Shown: one piece after another, positions 40,401-51,200 of the stretch
Layout of the letters: the number at the start of each line of letters is the position of its first letter
Position numbering within the stretch: the first letter of the stretch is position 1
Origin: Tetraselmis striata
Taxonomy: Eukaryota > Chlorophyta > Chlorodendrophyceae > Chlorodendrales > Chlorodendraceae
Reading direction: 5' to 3'
Assembly: GCA_006384855.1 (NCBI GenBank)
Contig: VCJN01002189.1
Location: 18,487-82,486, forward strand
Length of the DNA: 64,000 bases
Made by a program: the position numbers and the translations under genes
The notes under the pieces: model-generated
What the model saw: the letters and a program-made list of their open reading frames with translations, nothing else
What the model was told of the DNA's origin: nothing
Databases searched by the model: none

Positions 40401-43400
40401 TCTGCTTGATACATTGACTGCGCCAGACGCTGTATTCACTGAGCAGCACAAAATCACCTGGGATGAAGGTTTGTAGTAATTGCCTGTCGGCTTCATGACA
40501 AGAGGCTGAGGGATGGTGGCACCCAGCAACAGTCCACGCTGTGTTGACCACCGGCTCAACGAGCTATCGATATTGTTGACCAAATCAGAAGCCGTAGCAA
40601 TCACGTCAATGAAGCCAGCCCCAGGAAAGAGGCTCCTCTCCATAACCTGTCAGAAAAACGAATCGAATTTCAGCATACTGTTCTCAGCGCAAACAGAGCA
40701 TTCGAATCAAGGCGGGGGGAAGGGGGGGGGGGGAGGAGGTTGAGCAGGCTACATGCCTTGTGATCCCACAGAAATGCCAGCCTCCCTCCTCCCACCATCC
40801 CCTCCAGCACCACCTCTCCTCCGCCCACCGCTCCTCCCACCCTCTCCAGCACATAGTGCGCCGCCGGTAGCACGTAGCTCCTTGCCCGCACCCATGCCGC
40901 CAGCCTGCTCTCCCTCGCCTGCTTTGCTCCTGCCCCCGCACCTCCCACCACCACATGGGCATTTGTCCCCATGTACGCAAAGCTCGACGTCCCCACACAC
41001 ACCGCCTCCCGCGCCCATGCTGTCCCGCCGCCTTGCCGTGGGGCGCTCCACACCGCACTGCCATCCTCCCTCCGGCCCATCACTGCCTCCACATACTTGT
41101 TCATCTCCCGCAGATGGGTCAGCGCCGTCACCAGCATGGACCGCTCCGGCAGCATGCCAAACACCATGCCCATCAGCCCGGCCGCCGCCTCAGAGTGTGA
41201 CACACTGGACTTGGCTGCCTGCAGCGACACCGGCTGCCTCCCTCTGCTGGCCCCCACCACAGCCGTGGCCGCCCCCGCCTCAATGGGGTCGCCCAGCGCT
41301 GTGCCTGTGCCATGCATGCATAGCGCCTTCATGGCTGCCACCTCCACACCGCCGCTTCCCCATGCCGTCTGCAGCACCGCCTGCTGGGCGGGCCCATTTG
41401 GCGCTGTCAGGGAGCTGGAGCGCCCATCCTGGTTGACGGCAGACCCGCGCATCAGGCTGCACACCTCGCCCATGCCCAGCCCCGCCCGCCCCAGAACCAG
41501 GGTGATGCCGGCCTCGCCGCGCCCATAGCCATCCGCCTCGGCCGACAGCGTCTGGCACCGCCCGCAGCTGCTCAGCATCTGAGCGCTCACCAGGATGTCA
41601 ACCAGCTCTGGCTCCAGCAGCAGGCTCACGCCACACACCAGCGCCGCCTGGCTCTCCCCGCCCAGGATGCCGTTGTGTGCCAGGTGCGCTGCCACCAGGG
41701 ATGCACTGCACGCTGTGTCCAGGCTCAGGCTGGGCCCCTTCAGCCCAAACGTGTACGACAGCCTGCCTGCCGCCACACTGGAGTTGGTGCCGGTGGCATG
41801 GTACGCCACGTAGCCCTTGCGTGATGCCCCTCCCACCACAGCGTGATAGTCCGCATGCCAGATGCCCACGTACACGCCCCAGTCGCTGCCGGCTGCCACC
41901 TCAGCCGCACCGCACCCCTGGACCGCCTCCCATCCCGACTCCATCAGCAGCCGCTGCTGCGGATCCATCAGAGCGCTCTCCGAGCCAGACACGCCAAACA
42001 GCGTGCCATCAAACTCGCACACCTCCGGCAGCCACACGCCGTACCGGCTGGCAGTGCCCTCCTGCCCGCGGCCCTCCACATCCCACCGCCCCAGAGGCAC
42101 CACCGCCACACAGTCCTGTTCTGCTCCCGCGCCCAGCACATCATATGGCAGCCGAGCCGCCAGCGCATGGATGCCTGTCCACGTGGTAGCCTGCTCCTGC
42201 TCCAGTGCACCGATCAGACCCAGACCGGGCGCCGCAGCTGCCAGCTCCGGGGGTCCCTCTATCTGCCCCAGATGCGCTGCAAGGTCGCATATGGTGGGAA
42301 AGTCAAACAGCAGCGTTGCCGGCAGCTGCATCTCCAGCTCGCTCTCCAGGCTGCTGCGCAGCTCCACTGCCCCCAGAGAGTCAACTCCGGCTGCTGCCAG
42401 AGGCTCTGACACATCCACCTCCACCCCCAGCAGCTCCTGCACCACGCCTGCAATGCGCCGCTGCAGATCCTCCCGCACCGGCCTGCTCACTGCCGCAGCC
42501 TGGCCAGCCGGTGGGATTGCTCCTGCGCCAGGCTGCGGACGTGGTAGCACCGCCTGCATGTGCGCACTCAGGTCCTCCACTGTTGGGTAATCAAACAGCA
42601 GCGTTGCCGGCAGCCTCACGCCAAAGCGCTCCTCCATGCTGCTGGTCAGCTCCACCGCTCCCAGCGAGTCCAGCCCAGCCGCCACCAGCGGCTCCACTCT
42701 GCCCACCTCTCGCCCCAGGATGCCCTCCACTGCCTCCATGACCTCCTCCTCCACAGATGCCACCGCTGCAGGTGCCGCACCAACCACTGCCATCGGCGCA
42801 TCCACCACAGGCGCAGGCGCACTGCGCTGGGGGGCTACCTCCACTGGACGCTTGCTGCCGCGGTACAGCTGCAGAAACTCCTCCGGCAGCCCGTAGGGCT
42901 GCGCCACAAATGTCTCCCACAGCATGGGCGACACCGCCACCTGCACAGCCTGCCTGTCTCCCACTATCCTGCCCAGAGCCGCCAGGCCATCCTCCGCCTG
43001 CAGCAGCCCGATGCCCATCCTCTCCATACGCCGCGCCGTGCTGGGGTCCCGCGCAGCCATGCCGGAGCCGCTCCATGCTCCCCACTGCACGCTGACGCTG
43101 CCGATGCCCTGCTGCTTCCACAGTGTCGCCACCGCATCCAGCGCAGCATTCGCTCCTGAGTAGTTCAGCTGCCCAGGGGAGCCAAACAGAGAGGCTATCG
43201 ACGAGAACAGCACCACCTCCTCCACTCCGCCGCCCACCAGAGTCATGCGGCTCCCCAACAGCCCCGCGACCTTGGGCCCAAAGACCTGCCTTGCCAGCTG
43301 GGCCGTCTGGTTCAGGATCGTCGCATCGGCAAGCACGCCACCCGCGTGCATCACTCCTTGCGCCTGCTTCCGTGCAGCCTCCCTCATGTCCTCTGCTGCC

Positions 43401-45192
43401 CCCACATTGCACATCTTGATGCCGGTACACACCGGGCTTGCCGTGCCTAGAAGGTTGGCTGCCTCACCAGTTGCCTTGCCGCTCCTTCCCAGCAGCGTCA
43501 TGTGCTGCTGCCCCTGACCGGATAGCCAGGAAGCCACCAGGGTGCCCAGCACTCCGGTCCCTCCCGTGATCAGGGTGCTGCCATGGGGACGGCCAGCAAG
43601 AGGAGTTGCCTGGCCTCCGGCTGGGGCCTGAGGGGCAAGCACAGGGATCAGTCTGAAGCCGGCCCTGAGGGAGCGGCTGCTCGGGGGCGGTGGGTGATGA
43701 CCAGTGGGGATGGCCAGGGAGGCGAGGCTGGGCTGGGCGCCAGGCTGGAGAGGATCGGTGCTGGTGATGGAGCTGGTGAAGGTCCTGGTCTCCATGGCGA
43801 GAGTGCGCAGCACTCCGATCCATATATCAGAATCTAGACTTTCCCGCCGAGCATGAAGACGACTCGGGCTCATTGAGTCCAGCATCCCATTGCTGGTCGC
43901 AATAAGCACGATGTTCTTGATCTTTGCTTCGCATTGCAGAATTGCGGCCAGCTTGCTGAAGGCCTCGACAGCATATCCACAAGTGAGATCAATACTCTCC
44001 ATCTGCTGAACAATGCCGGCGTGGGTGTTAACAGTGTCGCTTGCTTGCAGCTGGACAGTCATGAGATGGGCATCTCCAGTGGTTGCTGAGTCCCTTGGAA
44101 CCGGGATCGTTGGGATAGATCTCAGTAAATTTGAATCACTTTTGACCTCAACAGCTGAGACGCCAGACAGTAATATTCGTGGCTCTGCTGTATCGCCGTG
44201 GCAACAATGGTGACTGGAGATGCTGTGACGCTGTGCGTTGCCGGGCTTGATATATGCATGTCTGCGGTTGACCACCGAGGAAGACAAGACATCAGTTGCA
44301 CCAAGCTCACTGAATGCGTAGCACTGGCACCCGACAGGGATTATGGATCCGCTGCCCAGCCCATTCAGCGCCGCGCTCAGCTGCAACGAGGCGTCCAGCT
44401 TCGCAGGATGCAAGTGATAGTCTGCCGCCTCAGTTTGCGGCATTGACATGAGGCCGTTGGGCTCAATTGAAGATTTGTGCTTGAGGAGTTGGCTGCATCG
44501 ATTGACTGTGGTCGCTTCAGGGTTATGGTCGCAGGAACGCTCTCCTGATGCACAACCTCCGAGATGAGCTGTCATGTGGAGTGCCGAGCGGCTGTTGATC
44601 TTACCGGAAGTTTTAGACTCCAAAGTTAGCGAAGCTCTAAGGCTGGATGCAGTGTACACAAATGCCAACTGGTGAGTTTCCCGCTTGGACATGATCAGGG
44701 GCGCCACGATTGATGACTCCACAAGGGCATGGCAAGCGACTCGGCTGGTGAGCAACTGGCATGCGGAGGCTGCGGCTGTTTCCAGAAACGCGGCTGCTGG
44801 CAGCAGCACCTTGCCCTGCAAGCATACACAAATTATGTGTCGCCAATCTCAAACTGTTCTCATCCCGTATATCAGCTAGGTGCGGTGCATTGCGTGTGAG
44901 ATTTGCATAGTTATCCGAGGGAAAGGCGGCAACTAACCTGTACAATGTGGTGAGCGAAATAGGCGAGACGTGTAGAAGATCCCAGCCTCACTCGGCATTC
45001 GATGACCTGCCTTGTGTGCTGGAAGGAATCAGCAACACTCTCCAGGGGCCGGAAGTCGCACATCATCGCATGACGAGGCGGAGCCACCCAAGCTCGCTCA
45101 AGCTTCAAACACTGCTCTGCCGAGGTGGGTATGCAGGCATGATGCGCCTGCTTGGCCCTGGCATACACAACGTAGCAGTTTGTGCCCTGCGA

Positions 45193-45223
<31 letters not shown>

Positions 45224-48200
45224 TTGTTGCATCGCTTAGTGCTTGCTGCTGAGATGGTGATTCAGAATACAATAATCATGCAATTAACCCCCCTCCAGGG
45301 CGGGAGGGCAGACAACAGACATCAATTTATTGATTTGAGCTGGGCGCCCCACCTGGAAAGCGAATCCACTAGTCCCCCAGAGCATGCCCTCAGCGGAATG
45401 ACCAGAGTGTGGAACAGGACAGCTCTCCTTTGCAAGGACAGGGACCCGAGCGCCAAGAGCCTTTGTACTGAAGATCTGTTCCACATACGGGTTGGTTGTG
45501 CGCAGGTGGACTAGCGGCGCAAGCTTGCCATGGATCATGCTCGAGATCCCAGTAAGTATGGCAACAGCGCCTGCGGCTGGCTCCGCATGCCCCAGGCCAG
45601 ACTTGTCCGCGCTCATAGCCAGGCGATCGTCGGCAGTGCTGTTGTGATAAACTGCAACAGCAGCTCCGACCTCAATGGGGTCACCCAGGGCAGTTCCCGT
45701 ACCGTGGAGCTTGGCACTGATGCATGCTTCAGGTGTGGTTAGGATGTTGGCGTACGCCTCCCGGATGAGAGCTTGCTGGGAGGGCCCGCTGGGGGCAGTG
45801 AGCGAACTGGATCGGCCGTCCTGGTTGACTGCATGCCCATGAATCAGCGCTAGCAGCGACTGCTGAGCATCCATGCTGTCCAACGTGCCGACAGCAAGAA
45901 GAACGCAAGCCTCTGCGCGCCCGTAGCCGTCTCCTGCCGCGTCAAGTGTCTTACACCTGCAATCCATAACACCACATGTCAAATATCCGCCAAATCAAAG
46001 AGACTGCAGATGATGCGCATTTATGGCCTTTCCGATGCTTACCTCATATCGGGAGACATCATACCGGCGCCGCAGAGTGTGACTGTCCAGCTGGGCGAAA
46101 GGCACAGATTCACTCCTCCGGAGAGGCTGCTTGGAAGCACCATTTTCCGTGCGGCTTCAGATGCCATTCCAATGGCCACCAACGAGGAGGAGCACGCGGT
46201 GTCAACAGCGATGGCAGGTCCACCAAACGAAAATGTGTATGCCAGGCGCCCAGCCGCAACACTCAAGTGATTTCCGGTAGCAGCGTATGGCAGGCTGGAC
46301 GCCCCAGCACCCGCCTCGGTTAGCTGGATGCAAACACCACAAAGAAAGTCAGCGCCGTGAATACAAAGCTGCAACGGTCGAAATAATAGCAATGAAAATC
46401 ACTGCCTATGTTATATCGTTCTCGGGATGTCGTGTGAAAGTGGTACAGACCCAAGCCGCAGACAGACCGCTGCATACGGGCACTTGAGAAACCGCGGAGG
46501 AAGCTATGTGTTGGCACGAGAACACGCACCAGAAGTTCAGTGTAGTCAATCTTCGACAAGCCAATAAAGATGCCGACTTTTTGCATGCCAAAGTCTGTCT
46601 GGACTGGTGCTGAAGTCCCGAGCACGTCCTGGAAAAGTGGCAAGAACGGTATGTACAATCATAATCTTAAGAATTTCATAAGCCGTGCAGGCATTGGTAC
46701 GCAAATGACTTCAAGGAGACAAGAAAACACGGCAGTACCTTGCTCAAAGAGACAGCGCACAGCAGTAACAGCCGTTGCTGAGGATCCATGCACTCAGCCT
46801 CTGATGGGAGCAAGCCCATCATGGGTGCATCAAACAGAGCGGCGCCCCGGACAAACAGGCCAAGCCTGCGTTGCAACCAGGATTTTTTTCAGAGCAGGAA
46901 AATGCCACAACGTCATTTACAATGACTATATACGATTGGCAACAGGCTCCGCACCCGAGGGAGGAGACAGTCTCGGGATTCAACTTGCTCAGACTATCCG
47001 CATCCCATCGCTCCAGGGGAACAGGCTCCACACAGTCCTTTAGGGCCTCATGCAAATTGTGCCCTCCGGCAAATTTGTAGTCTGCGGCAAGAACACCTGC
47101 ACAAAAAAGCAGTTGGCGTCAAGAGTTGTGACGGCCCTAGGATGAACTCAAGACAAGAGAGGCAGGGACCCTGACTCGCAACATGGCAGGGGGTGGTGCC
47201 TACCGGCAGCTGTCTGTCGTATTTCTGGCCCTGGCACGATACCGGCATCAGCTGAAGTATGCGTCATGGCACCAGAGGTGATCTCCCCATGGATGAATTC
47301 GCTCATACTTGTCAGGTTGGGGAAGTCAAAAGCGAGGGTGCCGGGCAGCGCTGCGCCGAGGGCCTCCTCTAAATTGGAAACAAGCATCACAGCGTCGCTC
47401 GAGGTCATGCCTGCCTCCATCAGGGGCTGCTGACTCGAGACTTGGTGCCCAAGAATGTTGGCAACAGCGTCAGCTATCAGACGCTGGATTCCATCTCTGC
47501 CCAGGCCCTCAGATGCCGATGGGCGCGATGGATCGCGAGTTGCCTTTGCCACCTCATCCTGAGTCGCAGGATCCAGGGACGCAACATACTTGGCGATGGC
47601 ATCCAAGGAGGGGTGATCAAAAGCCAGAGTTCCAGGCAGTTCCAGGCCCAGCGTTTCCTCCAAGGTGGCCACCAACGTCACCGCATCGCTAGAGTTCAAC
47701 CCTGCATCCATGAGAGGCTGGCTACTCTCAACAGCATGGCCGACAATGCCTTCTGCAACAACAGATATCTGCTGCACCAGTTCACGCTGATTAGCCTCAG
47801 AGTCGTGGCTCTGAATCACGTCTTCAGCATCGCTGATTTGGCAGCCGATTATCATGCTGATGGGCGGCATGAATTCAGATACAGCTGCCAAAGCTGCATT
47901 GTACGGCTCCAAGCCATTCTTGCCCTGGGACTGCGATGCTGGAACGACCACAACAGCCCAGCGCGGAACGAGCAGCTCGCTTGCCAGCTGATCGAGAGTG
48001 TCATTCTCTTCCGCAGTTAATCTTCTGTGAAGCAGCAGAATCAGCTCGTCCGCGGTTAAATGCGCTACACTCGACACGCGACGCAGGATTTGACGGACGT
48101 CTTGCACAGTCCGCAAGTCAAGCAACACGGTAGAGTCTGTCCCAGGGGGAAGGCCATTCACAAGGTGGTGCTGCTTCGCTTTGCCAAGCATCGGCAAGTG

Positions 48201-51200
48201 CATGTCATCAAGGCTGGTGAACACGAGCTCGGGTGAGATTGGCTGGCCATCCTGGGGACTTGAGCCGTGGTCAGTCAGCTGCGTTGACTCCTTTCCATCC
48301 CTGCAAGGAAAGGCAGTGGCACACATCCACGTTGTGTCAACAGTTGCGCACAGATGCGCACAGATGACTGTTGACAATCATGCCAGGGTTTCGCACCTGT
48401 TGACGCCTACATCATGCGGCCTGGAGTACATGTGCCTCAGGTCGCGCTTTTTAATCTTCTGGGAAGGTGTCATGGGAAAGCTCTCCAAAAAGAAGACGCG
48501 GGACGGAGTCTGCAGTGGAGGACAGTTGGCGGAGAGGAGCAGCAGAAATGGAGGGGGTATGTCATCGGTCAGTGAGATAGGAACTTTGAAGCAGGGGGCG
48601 GCTGCATTCGAATTCGACACATTGTGTGTCTAATTCAGCAGCGCATGCTGTGCAGCTGCTGCCACACCTTGTAGGCAGACAGGTGCTCCCTGCAGAGGTG
48701 AACCAACTCAATTGCTGTGACATCCTTGCCAGGGACGCATCCAGGGTTGAGACGGACGGCAGCATACACAAGCTCGCCCATCAACTCGTTTGGCACTCCA
48801 AACACGGCAGCCTGGGTACATATCAGGCCAAAAATGCCACTCTTAAGACATATGTATTTGTTTGCTGCGTGCACGAGTGCCTTTCATAGACACCAAGGAA
48901 CATGGAAAGCAACGATATTGGCAGTGCTAGCAGCGGTTGGTGCTTGTTGTAATGCAGCGCAGCATGTAGCATTACCTGCAGGACAGCACTATGTCCATGC
49001 AGAACTGCCTCCACTTCAGTAGGCGCCACGTTTTCACCTCCATGCAGGATCATGTCCTTACTTCTGTCGACTATCCGGATGAAGCTCCCAGAATCGCTCT
49101 TCGACCTTAGAAACCACACAAGTCAAACCATTATCACCTGTTGTGTTGAAATCCAGTGTGCCACGGCATCTTTGAAAAGGTTGTAAGAGGTTTTCGCAAA
49201 GATAAATCTTACTTACCAAACTGGAAGTGCGACGTCTCCGGTCCGGAACCATCCATCCTGAAACGTCTCTGCATCAGCTTGCGGGCTCTTGTAGTAACCT
49301 TTAAAGATCGTCAGGCCGCGAGTGCGCACCTCTCCTGACTCAGCATCGCTGGAGCTCTCTGGCTTGCTCCAGCTATCCTTCCATGGCACATCTTTGCCCT
49401 GCTCATCAACCAGGCGGATATCGACCTGTCCAAAGGACTGCCCAGACGAGGTAGCCAGCTTGAGAATGTCCGCAGGTTCATCCCAGTTCAGTATGTCAGG
49501 GCCAACCATGGACATGCTGATCTTTCCACAACATTCGGTCATGCCTGGCAAGGGAATTCGGGAGCCAGGAGTCAGACCGAGTCAGCACACACCACTGGGA
49601 TGCCGGGGAATAGCTTGCGTGCACAACTCGGCGAATGGCCGCACCGTATGAAATGAAGAACTCACAACCAAACATCGATATTGCCTTCTGGTACGTCGCT
49701 GGTGACAGTGGAGAGCCGCCACAGCTCATCACGCGCAGAGATGAGAAGTCCAGCAGATTGGCGATTGGGTTGTTGACCAGAATGTTTATCATGGTTGACG
49801 CCATGTTGCTGCACGTGACACGCTCCCTCTCTGTCGGTAGCAGAATTGTCACAAGCGCCAGTGTTCTTGTGAAATAAGAGACTTTGGAAATCATAACATC
49901 CTGCACATTAACTGTCAAGACATGCACGTACCTATGGCAAGTAGAGTGTTGAAGGGCTCGAATACGGACTGGAACACATGGCGACCTCCCACCAGAGTCA
50001 CTGAGAACATGGCAAAAGCATCCACCAAATGAAATATTGGGGCGCTGTGCAGAGCAGCAGGAAGTCAGCGCCAAAGCCGGGAGAGTTTCCGTAACACATT
50101 CAAGTCCTGCTGGTAATATTTGCCGCAGCTCTATGTCATGATCAGTCAATCACAAGAGCAACAGTGAGTAGCCACACGTACACATGAAACCACACATCAT
50201 CCTGATGAAAACGCATCTCTTGGATGGCTCCCATGGCATGTGAGCAAACGATCCGATGAGTGAGGAGCACCGCTTTTGGCAGACTCGTTGTACCAGAGGT
50301 GAAGTACATCTGGTAGCCAGCATCAGACAACTCCGGCACACTATCCTCGGGCATGAGCCTTGTTTCTTGCGCTGCCAGTGTATCGAGTTTGACCAGTTGT
50401 GAGCTTGAAGGCAGTGCCACCACCTTGGCTGGCACGGAGCTCCTGGCGATGTCTGACTGCAGTGGGCTTGCTGACTCTTGTGCGCTGTCCCCTGCAACAA
50501 CCACAGCCTGCGTGCGAGCAGATTATGTGAGTTGCAACACTCGGAATTATTGAAACGATATACGTCATTCCAGTTATGTGATGTGAAAAAGGTCTGCCAC
50601 CCAGATCCCCTGACGACAATGTTTCCATTGATGCGGATGCGTTGAGACAATGGCAAAGGAGTTTAACTGTCTACTGCATAATTTAGCATTACTGAATCTG
50701 CAAGTTCCATTACAGGCGTACCCTCAGAGTCGGGACGTCTTGCGCAGCAGAGCAGACCGAATCCTCAAAGGCGTCTCCACAAACAGCCAGACATGTTCCT
50801 GCAGTCTCCATCTGGCGAGTAAGCTCTTCCACAGTGAGGTTTGAGTTGAGGTTAAGAACTGTGACGCCAAGCCGTGCCGCAGCAAAGTGGATCTCCATCA
50901 GCTGCAGGCTGTTCCGCATCATGACGGCAATCTGGGGCATCAGGCAGCACAGCAGTTGTATTCAGTATGCTTGCAACACCGACCCATGCAGCGAGCATCA
51001 ATTTGCCATCAGCCAGTGTGTCAAATTAATACCAGCACTGCGACGCAGGTAGCAGAAACCAGCAGCTAGCGCAGTAGCTAGTCTCACTTGAAATGTTCAA
51101 AGAAAGTATATGCATAGAATAATTGACGCTGATTCTTTACGGTTGTAACAAGCTAAACTCAAAATTCTCTGATGTTGCAGTACAGGGCCAAAATAGCAGT

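Noticed and set aside
36758..43837. Many plus-strand open frames opposite the duplicated KS/ACP blocks
   Set aside because: Proline/serine/alanine-rich translations of the reverse strand of codon-biased exons. The same frames occur in both copies because the DNA is copied, not because they are genes.
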